From positions 1 to 64,000 of the forward strand of contig CBFICR010000010.1 of assembly GCA_965661105.1 (NCBI GenBank): a stretch of DNA of 64,000 nucleotides, read 5' to 3'. The position numbers were made by a program, and so were the translations under genes. How positions within the stretch are numbered: position 1 is the stretch's first letter; every line of letters starts with the position of its first letter. The DNA comes from Eutrophocola sp965661105 (GTDB lineage: Bacteria > Pseudomonadota > Gammaproteobacteria > Pseudomonadales > Pseudohongiellaceae). The notes under the pieces were generated by a model. The model was not told the origin of the DNA. It saw nothing but the letters and a program-made list of their open reading frames with translations, and ran no database searches. Shown in pieces: positions 17,105 through 26,961 of this stretch.

Positions 17105-17536
17105 ATGTCAGTTGAACGTACGTTATCGATTATTAAACCTGATGCTGTTGGTAAGAACGTGATTGGTGAAATCGTCAGCCGTTTTGAAAAGGGTGGTCTG
17201 CGGGTTGTTGCCATGAAAATGCTGCAGCTGGATGATGATTCTGCTGGTGGCTTTTATGCTGAACACAAGGAAAGGGGTTTCTTTGGTGATCTGATAGAGT
17301 TCATGACATCGGGTCCTGTAATCGTACAGGTACTTGAAGGTGACAATGCCATTGCCAAAAATCGTGAGCTGATGGGGGCAACCAATCCAGCTGAAGCTGA
17401 TGCTGGAACAATTCGGGCTGACTTCGCAGTATCTATTGATGCCAATGCCGTCCATGGTTCAGATTCACCGGCTTCGGCTGAGCGGGAAATTGCTTATTTC
17501 TTCAAGGCTGAGGAACTCTGCCCACGAAAGTTCTAA
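17105..17536 (+). CDS. ndk: Nucleoside diphosphate kinase
   Basis: Transfers phosphate between nucleoside tri- and diphosphates through a phosphohistidine. 143 residues with active-site H117 in NAVHGSDSPASAEREI and N-terminal ERTLSIIKPDAV. GGAG sits 9 bp before the ATG. Starts the conserved ndk-rlmN-pilW-rodZ-ispG-hisS-yfgM-bamB-der run. Confidence 0.98.
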   Translation: MSVERTLSIIKPDAVGKNVIGEIVSRFEKGGLRVVAMKMLQLDDDSAGGFYAEHKERGFFGDLIEFMTSGPVIVQVLEGDNAIAKNRELMGATNPAEADAGTIRADFAVSIDANAVHGSDSPASAEREIAYFFKAEELCPRKF

Positions 17537-17566
17537 AGACCTTGTTCGTCTGAAAGGGTACAAAGT

Positions 17567-18706
17567 ATGCCGGTAATGCCGGAAGGGAAGACCAATTTAC
17601 TTGGTCTGAGCAGGCAGCAAATGGAGGCTTTTCTCCTTACCAAGGGAGAAAAGCCTTTTCGCGCTATACAGTTGCTGAAATGGATTCATCAATTCGGTGT
17701 AACCGATTTCGATGAAATGACCAATATCAGCAAGTCCTTGCGCGCCCAGTTGAAAGACTGTGCCGAGGTTCGTCCGCCACGGGTCAAGGAACGTCTGGAT
17801 GCCAGTGATGGCTGCTACAAGTGGATAGTTGAGGTTGAAAGCGGCAGTAGCGTTGAAACCGTTTTTATTCCTGAAGCAGGTCGTGGCACCCTGTGTATTT
17901 CGTCCCAGGCTGGTTGTAGCCTGGATTGTTCTTTCTGCGCCACGGGCAAACAGGGCTTTAACAGCGACCTGACCACAGCCGAGATTATTGGACAGCTGTG
18001 GCTGGCAAATCGGGAACTCGATACGTTCGGAACCAAAAAGCCGCGTCAGGTAAGCAACGTGGTAATGATGGGAATGGGAGAACCGTTGCTGAATTTCGAT
18101 AATGTCATCAATGCCATCAGTCTGATGATGGAAGACAATTGTTACGGTTTGTCAAAACGCCGGGTAACTATCAGCACTTCCGGGGTTGTGCCGGCACTGG
18201 ACCGATTAAAGGATTATACTGATGCTTCGCTGGCAATTTCGCTGCATGCGCCAAATGATGAATTACGCAGCCAGATAGTTCCGATAAATAAAAAATATCC
18301 AATCAGGGAATTGCTACGCAGTACCAATGCGTACCTGGACTCACTACCTGATAGTCGTGTTGCAACCATCGAATATATTCTGATCAACGGTGTCAATGAT
18401 CACCGTCAGCATGCCAGGGAACTGGCAGAATTACTCAGGGCTACACCCTGCAAGATAAACCTGATTCCATTCAATCCGTTTGAGGGGTCGGATTATAATC
18501 GTTCCAGTAATTCGGCTATTTCGAATTTCAGAAAAATACTTCAGGAAGCAGGCTATACCGTGACCATAAGAACAACACGCGGGGATGACATAGGGGCTGC
18601 CTGTGGTCAGTTAGTGGGCCTGGTTGACGATAATACCCGCAGAAGTGCCCGCTATCGGGCGTTACGGGAACAATCTAACCCTGAACAGCGTCTAAAGATT
18701 CAGTAA
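17567..18706 (+). CDS. rlmN: Dual-specificity 23S rRNA/tRNA adenosine-C2 methyltransferase RlmN
   Basis: Radical SAM enzyme that methylates A2503 of 23S rRNA and A37 of some tRNAs. 379 residues. The radical SAM cysteines are C117, C121 and C124 (CSLDCSFC); C110 precedes them, and the methyl-carrying catalytic cysteine is about C346 in DIGAACGQL. MMGMGEPLLNF is present. AAAGGG upstream supports ATG 17567; 17576 is an alternative. Confidence 0.97.
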   Translation: MPVMPEGKTNLLGLSRQQMEAFLLTKGEKPFRAIQLLKWIHQFGVTDFDEMTNISKSLRAQLKDCAEVRPPRVKERLDASDGCYKWIVEVESGSSVETVFIPEAGRGTLCISSQAGCSLDCSFCATGKQGFNSDLTTAEIIGQLWLANRELDTFGTKKPRQVSNVVMMGMGEPLLNFDNVINAISLMMEDNCYGLSKRRVTISTSGVVPALDRLKDYTDASLAISLHAPNDELRSQIVPINKKYPIRELLRSTNAYLDSLPDSRVATIEYILINGVNDHRQHARELAELLRATPCKINLIPFNPFEGSDYNRSSNSAISNFRKILQEAGYTVTIRTTRGDDIGAACGQLVGLVDDNTRRSARYRALREQSNPEQRLKIQ

Positions 18707-18769
18707 AATTAACCCATTAGGGTAAAATCAGGTTTTTCGCAGTGCTCGGCACAAAACAGGAATAAAGGG

Positions 18770-19552
18770 ATGAGATTCATCAAGTCAGTAACAATATCAG
18801 TATTGTGTTTGTTCCTGCTCAGTGCCTGCGTGACGGAAACAACGAATCCGGTCTTTAATGTCGAAAAATCTGATGATGAGGCCCTTGAGAACTACTTAAA
18901 GTTGAGTATTGGCTATCTTGAGCAGGGCAATCTGGCCAATGCCAAGCGCCACCTCAAGAATGCCGCTGATATTGATTCCAATAACAGTGAAATGTTTGGT
19001 ATCTGGGGGTTAATTTATGCACGGGAAGGGGAGCCTGAACTTGCTGAAGAAAGCTTCAATCGTTCCTTGCGCATTAACCCCGAAAATTCACAGATGCGTA
19101 ATAATTTTGCGGCATTTTTGTTTGCAGAAGGCCGCGTTGAAGATGCCTATGATCAGTTGGCAAGAGTGGTTAAAGATACCAACTATGATCAACGTCCCCA
19201 GGCATTTGAAAACATGGGAATGGCGGCAATGCGTCTTGGTCGTATTGAAGAAGGGGAGCAGGCTTTCATGAGAGCCATTCAGCTCAATCCCAATCAGTTG
19301 CGCTCAGCTCTGGAGCTGGCCAGTCTCAACCTTGAAAGAGGAGATGTTCTTCAGGCAAGGGCTTATTGGCGGAATTATCTTACACTAATACAGTTTTACC
19401 GGGTGGGACATTCTGCCCGTAGTTTGTTGTTGGGTGCCCGACTTGAAATGGCGCTCAAGAACGAAGCCAGTGCACTGGCCTATGGTGAATTACTCGAGTC
19501 CAATTTTCCTGAAAGTCGGGAATATGCATTGTTTCAACAGGTTGTTGAATGA
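18770..19552 (+). CDS. pilW: Type IV pilus biogenesis/stability lipoprotein PilW (PilF)
   Basis: Outer-membrane lipoprotein that helps the PilQ secretin assemble. 260 residues with a lipoprotein signal ending LLSAC (Cys 20), followed by tandem TPR repeats from about residue 40 (YLEQGNLANAKRHL, YAREGEPELAEESF, RIEEGEQAFMRAI). Good ribosome site GGAATAAAGGG. Overlaps rodZ by 4 bp (ATGA). Confidence 0.93.
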   Translation: MRFIKSVTISVLCLFLLSACVTETTNPVFNVEKSDDEALENYLKLSIGYLEQGNLANAKRHLKNAADIDSNNSEMFGIWGLIYAREGEPELAEESFNRSLRINPENSQMRNNFAAFLFAEGRVEDAYDQLARVVKDTNYDQRPQAFENMGMAAMRLGRIEEGEQAFMRAIQLNPNQLRSALELASLNLERGDVLQARAYWRNYLTLIQFYRVGHSARSLLLGARLEMALKNEASALAYGELLESNFPESREYALFQQVVE

Positions 19553-20808
19553 GTGAAGAAAATCAGGATATTGAATCAGTAACTGACGATGAGCCCATTG
19601 AGAGTTTGTCGGATCTGCCATCGCCAGGCCAGACACTGAAAGTTATCCGTGAGGAAAAGGGCTTAAGTCATGCCAAAGTGGCGCAGGCCCTGCATATCAC
19701 TGCGCATTATGTGAATGCACTGGAATGTAATGAGTTTGAAAAATTACCCGGGAAAACTTTTATCAAAGGGTATTTCAAGGCCTATGCAAATCTGCTCGGG
19801 GCGGATGTTGAAAGCATCACCAGCATCTATGACCAGTATGTTGCAAAGCTGGAAGAAAGTGAGATAAGTGAAGCCAATGTCATTCGTGCCAGGAAGGCCT
19901 ATGACCAGAACCTGCGTTGGATGATTTGTGCAGCCCTGATCATCATTGTTGTAATTGCAGTGAGTTGGTGGCTGGCAAAAAGAGAGGATTCCGGGGCATC
20001 TGCTATTTCCGGCAAAGGTAATGAGCAACAGGCACAAATGCAGGTCCAGGTGGATGCCGGGCAGACTGTTATCTCCGAAGCTGCCAGCGAAAATGAAGCA
20101 ATGGCTATTGCGATGTCATCAACCAATGCCAGTGAGCGAAATAGTCAGCAGGATTTATCCGGGGCTGTGAGTACAAACGAAGCTGTGACTGCAGAAGTGC
20201 TTGTTGCCCGCATTAATGAAAGTGGTACTGAAGCTGAGACACAAGCTGGCACTATAGCTGATACTGGTAACCGGGAAACTGTATCGATTATGCCTGCAGC
20301 TACAGCTACAGAAACAGCTGGAGAATCAAGTGCAGAATCAAGTGCAGAATCAAGTGCAGAATCAGGCGCAGAGATGCAGACAGATATTCAGACTACGCTC
20401 TTAGCCACTGCCAGTGATACGCAGGTGTCAGCTGGACGAGAGATTTTTTTTTCAGACACTATTGAGGACTCTGAGGAGCTTGCGCCGGTCTCGGAACTCC
20501 CCGAATATAATGTTAGCAGGGTAGAAAATCACCGTGTCGTAAGCCTTGAAAGTGAGGGCACTGATCTACTGAAAGTACATTTTTTGGGTGATAGCTGGGT
20601 TGAAGTAGATAATGCCAATAGCACCCGGCTGTATAACGATATGCTGGGTGTTGGTGATGATCTAACGATTAAAGGCTCGGCGCCTTTTAATGTGTTGTTT
20701 GGCAATGCCAACGTTGTCGAAGTTATATTCAATGCTAATGAGGTGGATCTGTCAGCACGTATTCGGTCTGATAATTCTGCCCGTATAATACTGCAATCGG
20801 AAAATTGA
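19549..20808 (+). CDS. rodZ: RodZ-family cytoskeleton/cell-shape protein
   Basis: Bitopic membrane protein linking MreB to the cell-wall machinery. 419 residues: N-terminal HTH (about 25-90, GQTLKVIREEKGLSHAKVAQ), a single membrane helix (about 120-141), a long low-complexity periplasmic linker, and a C-terminal DUF4115-type beta domain (about 325-415). The linker contains a perfect 12-bp repeat giving SAES three times (near 20328-20363), probably length-variable. Overlaps pilW; ispG begins 2 bp after its stop. Confidence 0.92.
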   Translation: MSEENQDIESVTDDEPIESLSDLPSPGQTLKVIREEKGLSHAKVAQALHITAHYVNALECNEFEKLPGKTFIKGYFKAYANLLGADVESITSIYDQYVAKLEESEISEANVIRARKAYDQNLRWMICAALIIIVVIAVSWWLAKREDSGASAISGKGNEQQAQMQVQVDAGQTVISEAASENEAMAIAMSSTNASERNSQQDLSGAVSTNEAVTAEVLVARINESGTEAETQAGTIADTGNRETVSIMPAATATETAGESSAESSAESSAESGAEMQTDIQTTLLATASDTQVSAGREIFFSDTIEDSEELAPVSELPEYNVSRVENHRVVSLESEGTDLLKVHFLGDSWVEVDNANSTRLYNDMLGVGDDLTIKGSAPFNVLFGNANVVEVIFNANEVDLSARIRSDNSARIILQSEN

Positions 20809-20810
20809 TA

Positions 20811-21968
20811 ATGCAAAGCAAATCACCAATAGTCAGACGAAAATCACGCCAGATCATGGTGGGTAATGTCCCGGTAGGTGGCGATGCCCCGATTGCTGTC
20901 CAAAGTATGACTAACACTGAAACCTGCGACGTAGAAGCAACCCTCAGACAGATTGGCGAGCTGGAAGCTGTGGGGGCTGATATTGTCAGAGTATCGGTAC
21001 CGACCATGGATGCAGCCGAAGCATTCAAAAAAATACGTTCCAGAACAAAGATTCCTCTGGTTGCCGACATTCACTTTGATTACAGGATTGCCCTGAAAGT
21101 ACTTGAATACGGCGTAGACTGCTTGCGTATTAACCCAGGCAACATCGGCAGGGATGACAGGGTAAGAGCCGTGATTGAATCGGCCCGTGATAAAAATGTT
21201 CCATTGCGCATCGGAGTCAATGCGGGCTCCCTGGGTAAGGAACTGTTACGCAAGTATGAAGAGCCGAATGCCGATGCCATGGTGGAATCTGCACTGCGGC
21301 ATATTGAAATTCTTGACTCCTATGACTTTCAGAATTTCAAGGTCAGTCTCAAAGCGTCGGAAGTGTTTATGACTGTTGCCGCCTATCGCAAGCTTGCCTC
21401 GCAAATTGAACAACCGCTGCATCTTGGGATTACTGAAGCTGGTGGATTACGCAGCGGTACAGTGAAATCTTCGGTTGGTCTTGGGCTTTTATTGATGGAT
21501 GGAATCGGCGATACCATTCGTATCTCTCTGGCGGCCAACCCGGTAGAGGAGATCAAGGTTGGTTTTGATATTCTTAAAAGCCTTGGACTTCGTAGCAAAG
21601 GTGTCAATCTCGTCGCATGCCCAAGCTGTTCCCGTCAAAATTTTGATGTCATTGCCACGGTGAATGAACTTGAATCCCGACTTGAAGATATAACAACACC
21701 GATTGATGTATCGGTAGTGGGCTGTATTGTGAATGGCCCGGGTGAGGCAAAAGTGGCAGATATAGGGCTGACAGGAGCTACTCCGGTTAACATGTCCTAT
21801 ATTAACGGCAAGACAAGTCATAAAATCAGTAATGAAAATCTGGTAGACGAACTGGAAGCCATGATCAGGCAGAAAGTGAGGGAAAAAGAACAGCAAGCGC
21901 AAGCCCAGGCACCCACAATGAAGCTTTCAACAGACAAACAGGGCGAATCTGTTGATCTACATAAATAA
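20811..21968 (+). CDS. ispG: 4-hydroxy-3-methylbut-2-enyl diphosphate synthase IspG
   Basis: [4Fe-4S] enzyme converting MEcPP to HMBPP in the MEP isoprenoid pathway. Start chosen at ATG 20811; a TTG at 20805 lies inside the rodZ stop region. 385 residues with IAVQSMTNTETCDVEAT, ADIHFDYRIALK, CLRINPGNIG, and cluster cysteines in ACPSCSRQNFDV and VGCIVNGPGE. The C-terminus is Gln/Ala rich and not conserved. An ISC client in the same window. Confidence 0.97.
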   Translation: MQSKSPIVRRKSRQIMVGNVPVGGDAPIAVQSMTNTETCDVEATLRQIGELEAVGADIVRVSVPTMDAAEAFKKIRSRTKIPLVADIHFDYRIALKVLEYGVDCLRINPGNIGRDDRVRAVIESARDKNVPLRIGVNAGSLGKELLRKYEEPNADAMVESALRHIEILDSYDFQNFKVSLKASEVFMTVAAYRKLASQIEQPLHLGITEAGGLRSGTVKSSVGLGLLLMDGIGDTIRISLAANPVEEIKVGFDILKSLGLRSKGVNLVACPSCSRQNFDVIATVNELESRLEDITTPIDVSVVGCIVNGPGEAKVADIGLTGATPVNMSYINGKTSHKISNENLVDELEAMIRQKVREKEQQAQAQAPTMKLSTDKQGESVDLHK

Positions 21969-22070
21969 TAACCAGAGCATAAACAAGTAGATTACTGACA
22001 ACACTATTCAGGAAAATTCCCATTAATATTAAACAGATAAATCCGGGATACGGATTCACAGGGTTGAGTT

Positions 22071-23360
22071 TTGGCTAAAATACAAGCTATTCGCGGAATG
22101 AATGATGTATTGCCGACGCAGACTCCGGCCTGGCAGTACCTGGAGCAGGTCATGAGAGATTTGCTAGCCGCTTATGCCTATCAGGAAATACGTTTTCCAA
22201 TTGTGGAACAGACTCAGCTTTTCAAGCGCTCCATCGGGGAAGTGACTGATATTGTTGAAAAAGAAATGTATACATTCGAAGACCGTAATGGCGACAGCCT
22301 GAGTCTGAGACCTGAAGGAACAGCGTGCTGTGTGCGCGCGGCAGAACAGCATGGCCTGCTTTATAACCAGACCCAGAAGCTCTGGTATATGGGGCCCATG
22401 TATCGCCATGAGCGACCACAAAAAGGGCGCTACCGGCAGTTTTACCAGATGGGTGTTGAAGCATTTGGTATGAGCGGCATAGATATTGAAGCGGAACTGT
22501 TAATGCTGTCCCGTGATCTCTGGCAGCAACTGGGTATTGATGATGTACTGACTCTGGAAATCAATAACCTGGGTAATTCTGAAGACCGCAAGCGCTATGG
22601 TGAAACGCTGAAGCAATATTTACTGCAGCACCGCGATGCGCTGGATGAAGATAGCCAACGCAGACTGGAAAAGAATGTACTGCGTATTCTGGACAGCAAG
22701 AGCCCGCAAACCCGGGAGATTCTCAAGCAGGCCCCGCAACTGCCAGACCACATTTCCGCGGATTCTGCTGCCGGCTTCCGGGAATTGCTGGAAATTCTTG
22801 ATCAGGCGGGGATTGCCTACCAGGTCAATACCTCACTGGTGCGTGGACTGGATTATTATAATGGGGTGGTCTTTGAATGGACTACTGATAAACTGGGCGC
22901 CCAGTCTGCGGTATGTTCCGGTGGACGTTATGACGGTCTTTCCAAACAACTGGGTGGTTCTGATACTCCGGGGGTGGGTTTTGCCCTTGGCATGGAAAGA
23001 ATGGTTCTGTTGCTGGAAGAACTGGACAAGCTGCCAGCCGGGATTTCCAGAACCGTGGATCTCTACATTTGTGTGGTCGGAGATGGGGTGCAGCAACAGG
23101 CACTTATACTGGCGGCTGAAATTCGCAGAAGACTCCCGAGTCTAAGGGTTTTGACCCATTGCGGTGGTGGTAAATATAATAGCCAGTTGAAAAAAGCATA
23201 CGCCAGTAGTGCGCAGTGTGCCCTGATACTGGAGGGTGATGCGGCACAGTCGGAAGTAAAACTCCGGGTCCTGGATGACAACGGTGATACGAGTACAGTG
23301 GCGACAGAATCAGTATGTGATTCATTGTCCAGGCTGTTTGATACAGAGCTGTTTGATTGA
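22071..23360 (+). CDS. hisS: Histidyl-tRNA synthetase
   Basis: Class II aminoacyl-tRNA synthetase. 429 residues; begins at TTG 22071 (MAKIQAIRGMNDVLP), which aligns exactly with the family N-terminus. Motif 2 is in LWYMGPMYRHERPQKGRYRQFYQ, the histidine-specific loops are LVRGLDYYNGVVFEW and CSGGRYDGL, motif 3 is GVGFALGMERM, and the C-terminal anticodon domain is complete. Its last codons are part of a 15-bp tandem repeat. Confidence 0.97.
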   Translation: MAKIQAIRGMNDVLPTQTPAWQYLEQVMRDLLAAYAYQEIRFPIVEQTQLFKRSIGEVTDIVEKEMYTFEDRNGDSLSLRPEGTACCVRAAEQHGLLYNQTQKLWYMGPMYRHERPQKGRYRQFYQMGVEAFGMSGIDIEAELLMLSRDLWQQLGIDDVLTLEINNLGNSEDRKRYGETLKQYLLQHRDALDEDSQRRLEKNVLRILDSKSPQTREILKQAPQLPDHISADSAAGFRELLEILDQAGIAYQVNTSLVRGLDYYNGVVFEWTTDKLGAQSAVCSGGRYDGLSKQLGGSDTPGVGFALGMERMVLLLEELDKLPAGISRTVDLYICVVGDGVQQQALILAAEIRRRLPSLRVLTHCGGGKYNSQLKKAYASSAQCALILEGDAAQSEVKLRVLDDNGDTSTVATESVCDSLSRLFDTELFD

Positions 23361-23395
23361 AACTGGTTTGATTGAAAGTGGTTTTATTGGAAGTG
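23351..23395 (+). repeat. 15-bp tandem triplicate covering the hisS stop codon
   Basis: Three consecutive 15-bp units start at 23351, 23366 and 23381, each beginning GTTT; the first two differ by one base (AACTG versus AAGTG at the end). The first contains the last hisS codons and its TGA. Copies two and three lie in the hisS-yfgM gap. Confidence 0.75.
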
Positions 23396-23508
23396 CTTTA
23401 AATATAAGTACTTTTTAGAGAGTCAGTTACCAGGGGACATTAAATGTGAGCCGCTTAACTGACAATAAAGATTATTAACATAATGATATTTTTTAGGGAG
23501 TTACTCTT

Positions 23509-24174
23509 TTGGCAAGTTACGCTAATGACGACGAACAAGTAGAAGCCTTAAAACGCTGGTGGCAGGAAAATGGTACGTCACTATTAACCGGAATTGTTAT
23601 TGTCCTGGTTGTTTTGTTTGGTTCCAGACAATGGCAGGGTGCCCAATTGGCAAAGGCCGAAGCGGCCTCTGACCTGTATGAGGACGTAGTGCAGTTAGCC
23701 GTTCTGGATCAGGCCAATGCCTTGCCAGCCGATTCCATGGCGCAACTGGAAAGCAGCTATGACGAATTACGCAATGAATTCGAAGACAGTATTTACACCC
23801 GCTATGCTGCCATGATGATGGCGACAGTGTATGTAAACCAGGAAAATTATGATCAGGCTGCTACCGAGCTGAACTGGATTATTGATAACCCGGAACTGGG
23901 ATTTATGCAGACTGTCGAGGAAGAATTATTTCTCACCGTCAGATTGAGACTGGCGAGGGTTAAATTGGCCCAGGGGCTGGCCCAGGAAGCGCTGACGATC
24001 GTTACTGAAGTCGATCCGGGCGCACTGGCTGCAGGGTTTGCCGAAGTACAGGGTGATGCTTATTTGCAACTTGGGCAATTTGAACAGGCACGCAGTGCCT
24101 ATGAGAGAGCTATTTCTCTGGAGCCCGATAATGCCAGTTTCATTGATCTGAAAATTCGCGGCATTGGCAGTTAA
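23509..24174 (+). CDS. yfgM: YfgM-family ancillary SecYEG translocon subunit
   Basis: Inner-membrane protein with a periplasmic TPR-like domain that contacts SecYEG and periplasmic chaperones. 221 residues; starts at TTG 23509 (MASYANDDEQVEALKRWWQENG). One membrane helix (about 25-42) then helical repeats ending in QLGQFEQARSAYERAISLEP. Sits directly before bamB as usual, within the der cluster. Confidence 0.92.
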   Translation: MASYANDDEQVEALKRWWQENGTSLLTGIVIVLVVLFGSRQWQGAQLAKAEAASDLYEDVVQLAVLDQANALPADSMAQLESSYDELRNEFEDSIYTRYAAMMMATVYVNQENYDQAATELNWIIDNPELGFMQTVEEELFLTVRLRLARVKLAQGLAQEALTIVTEVDPGALAAGFAEVQGDAYLQLGQFEQARSAYERAISLEPDNASFIDLKIRGIGS

Positions 24175-24210
24175 GCGCCGGCACTGCCTATCCACAATTT
24201 TACTTCCAAT

Positions 24211-25392
24211 ATGCGAGCAATGATGACAACACATCTGCGACTGGTTTTACTTTTCCTGGCGATACCGGTTTTATCTGGATGCGGCTGGAATCCTTTGAGT
24301 TTTCTATCTGGCAGTGATGATGATGTTAAACCCGCTGAACTTGTTAATTTTGATGAAGAAGTCAGACTGCGCAAACAATGGAGTGCCAATATAGGCAAGG
24401 GTCAAGGCAAAAAGTACAACAGATTAAAACCTGCCATTAACGGCGACGTTATTTATGCGGCAGGTAATGATGGCAGGATTATTGCCCTGAGAAGGGACAA
24501 TGGCCAGGAAATATGGGAAACACGCCTGGACTATGAAATTACCGGTGGGGTAGGGTACGGTGGTGGTCGGGTATTGTTGGGAACTGAAAACTCGACAGTT
24601 ATCGCCCTGGATGCACAAACAGGAGAAATTCTCTGGGAAACAGAAGTAACCAGTGAAGTGTTATCTGCACCGTCGGCTAATAACGGATTTGTAGTTGTAC
24701 TGGCTATTGATGGCAAACTTACTGGCCATGATGCACGTACCGGTGAACAGCTTTGGATATATGAAAATACCGTTCCAGCTCTTACGCTAAGGGGAGACAG
24801 CTCTCCCTTGATTCTGGAAAACTTTGTGCTGGCAGCGTTTGGCAATGGCTCGGTGGTTTCTCTAGCCGTCGACAATGGAACTTTACGCTGGGAAGAGAGG
24901 GTCGCTATACCTACAGGTACTTCGGAAATTGACCGTCTGGTAGATATAGACGGTGATCTTTTTGTGACTGATGCCGGTATTCTGCTGGTGCCTAGTTATC
25001 AGGGCTATCTGGCCGCCATTGATGTGGTTACCGGACAGATGCGTTGGCGTGTTCAGGAGTCCAGTGTTAATGGCGCCAGCTCAGGCTTTGGTAATGTCTA
25101 TATCAGCGATGCCAATGGCCATGTAAAGGCCTATCAAGTGGGTGAAGAGGATCCTCTCTGGAGCAACGAAGCACTTGATTTAAGAAGTCTCACTGCCCCG
25201 CAAAGCTTTAGTAATTATGTGGCGGTAGGTGACTATGAGGGCTATGTTCATTTAATGTCGCAGGTGGACGGTAGATTTGTCGGACGTATACGGGTGGACA
25301 ATAATGGCATACGTGCGCCAATGCAGTCCCGTGGCAATATCCTTTATGTGTATGGCAATAGCGGCAACCTGACAGCACTGAGTGTTGAATAA
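24211..25392 (+). CDS. bamB: Outer membrane assembly lipoprotein BamB
   Basis: Subunit of the BAM complex that inserts beta-barrels in the outer membrane. Up to 393 residues; lipoprotein signal ending LSGC followed by WNPL. The rest is a PQQ-type beta-propeller with repeats such as GNDGRIIALRRDNGQEIWETR and ALDAQTGEILWETEV. The start is uncertain among ATGs at 24211, 24220 and 24223; the later ones give a more compact signal peptide. Confidence 0.93.
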   Translation: MRAMMTTHLRLVLLFLAIPVLSGCGWNPLSFLSGSDDDVKPAELVNFDEEVRLRKQWSANIGKGQGKKYNRLKPAINGDVIYAAGNDGRIIALRRDNGQEIWETRLDYEITGGVGYGGGRVLLGTENSTVIALDAQTGEILWETEVTSEVLSAPSANNGFVVVLAIDGKLTGHDARTGEQLWIYENTVPALTLRGDSSPLILENFVLAAFGNGSVVSLAVDNGTLRWEERVAIPTGTSEIDRLVDIDGDLFVTDAGILLVPSYQGYLAAIDVVTGQMRWRVQESSVNGASSGFGNVYISDANGHVKAYQVGEEDPLWSNEALDLRSLTAPQSFSNYVAVGDYEGYVHLMSQVDGRFVGRIRVDNNGIRAPMQSRGNILYVYGNSGNLTALSVE

Positions 25393-25508
25393 CTTTTTTT
25401 CAGGCCTGTTCCAGTTAATTTTCCGACTGTTTTTTAGCCAGTCGCGTGAAGTTTAGCAATTCCACAATTCTACAGGACTGACCATTTTACAGTCCGAGGT
25501 TCAATATC

Positions 25509-26954
25509 ATGATGCCCGTCATTGCCTTGGTAGGCAGGCCAAACGTGGGCAAGTCCACGCTTTTCAATCGTCTCACCCGTTCCAGGGATGCTCTGGTTGC
25601 TGATTTTGCAGGTCTTACCCGTGACCGGAAATATGGTGAGGGTAATACTGGCGAACGTAATTTCATTGTTATTGATACCGGCGGTATTACTGGTACAGAG
25701 GAAGGTCTGGATCTGCGGATGAGCGAGCAATCCCTGCTTGCCATAGAAGAGGCCGATGTTACCTTGTTGCTGGTGGATGCACGGGAAGGTTTGCTACCCG
25801 GTGATCATCAACTGGTTGAGTACCTGCGTAAAAAATCCCGGCCGTATTCTCTGGTAGTGAATAAAACCGATGGTCTGGATCCCGATGTTGCACTGGCGGA
25901 TTTTCATCAACTGGGTTGTGAAAACATATTCGCCATTGCGGCGAGCCATGGCCGGGGCGTCAGCAAAATGATAGAGGACGTCCTGACACCATTTCCTGTT
26001 CAGGAAGATGATCCTGATATTGAAGATAATGGTGGCGTAAAAATAGCAGTAGCCGGTCGGCCTAATGTTGGCAAGTCAACGCTGGTAAACCGTATTCTTG
26101 GTGAAGAAAGGGTAGTGGTATACGATCATCCCGGAACAACGCGGGACAGTATCTATATTCCCTTTGAACGGAGAGGTACTGCCTACACACTGATTGACAC
26201 TGCGGGTATCCGGAAGAAAGGTAAAACCAATGAGGCAATAGAAAAATTTTCTGTAGTGAAATCACTTCAGGCGATTCGTGATGCCAATGTGGTTGTGCTG
26301 CTGCTTGATGCGCGCGAAGGTATTGTTGAACAGGATCTGCATTTACTGGGCTATGTTCTGGACTCCGGCAGGGCACTGGTGATTGCGCTGAACAAATGGG
26401 ATGGCATGGATGATTATGCTAAAGACCAGGTTCGCAAGGCGATCCAAAGGCGACTGGTGTTCATTGATTTTGCCAAGATTCATTTTATTTCTGCACTGCA
26501 TGGCACGGGGGTAGGCGAGTTATATGCGTCCATTGATAAAGCCTTTGCATCTGCCAGTCTGAAACTGAACACCAATAAATTGACGCTTATGCTTGAGCGT
26601 ATCACTGAAAATCATGCTCCTCCGGTCATCAATGGCAGACGTATTAAACTGCGTTATGCCCATCCCGGTGGCAGTAATCCACCAATTATTGTCATTCATG
26701 GCAAGCAGACAGATAAAGTCCCGGCTCACTATGTGCGCTTTCTGGAAAAAAACTTCAGAAAATTTCTGAAGATGGAAGGTACGCCTATTCGAATAGAACT
26801 GGTAAGCGATGACAATCCTTTTGTCAGGGCGGAAGAGGGGAAATCCAACAAGGAAGTAGCCCGCAAGAGACGTATAAAGAAAAGCAGGGAGTTGTCTGCA
26901 AAATCTGGCCGGGATAAATCACCGGCAAAGGGTCGGACTCCCAGACAGAGATAG
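25509..26954 (+). CDS. der: Ribosome biogenesis GTPase Der (EngA)
   Basis: Double GTPase needed for 50S maturation. 481 residues with two G domains: the first has GRPNVGKSTLFN and NKTD, the second (from about 178) has GRPNVGKSTLVN, DTAGIRKKGK and NKWD; a KH-like domain follows (about 350-440). The C-terminal tail is very basic (KSNKEVARKRRIKKSRE), consistent with ribosome binding. GAGG lies about 10 bp before the first ATG; 25512 is an alternative. Confidence 0.97.
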   Translation: MMPVIALVGRPNVGKSTLFNRLTRSRDALVADFAGLTRDRKYGEGNTGERNFIVIDTGGITGTEEGLDLRMSEQSLLAIEEADVTLLLVDAREGLLPGDHQLVEYLRKKSRPYSLVVNKTDGLDPDVALADFHQLGCENIFAIAASHGRGVSKMIEDVLTPFPVQEDDPDIEDNGGVKIAVAGRPNVGKSTLVNRILGEERVVVYDHPGTTRDSIYIPFERRGTAYTLIDTAGIRKKGKTNEAIEKFSVVKSLQAIRDANVVVLLLDAREGIVEQDLHLLGYVLDSGRALVIALNKWDGMDDYAKDQVRKAIQRRLVFIDFAKIHFISALHGTGVGELYASIDKAFASASLKLNTNKLTLMLERITENHAPPVINGRRIKLRYAHPGGSNPPIIVIHGKQTDKVPAHYVRFLEKNFRKFLKMEGTPIRIELVSDDNPFVRAEEGKSNKEVARKRRIKKSRELSAKSGRDKSPAKGRTPRQR

Positions 26955-26961
26955 GTTCCTC

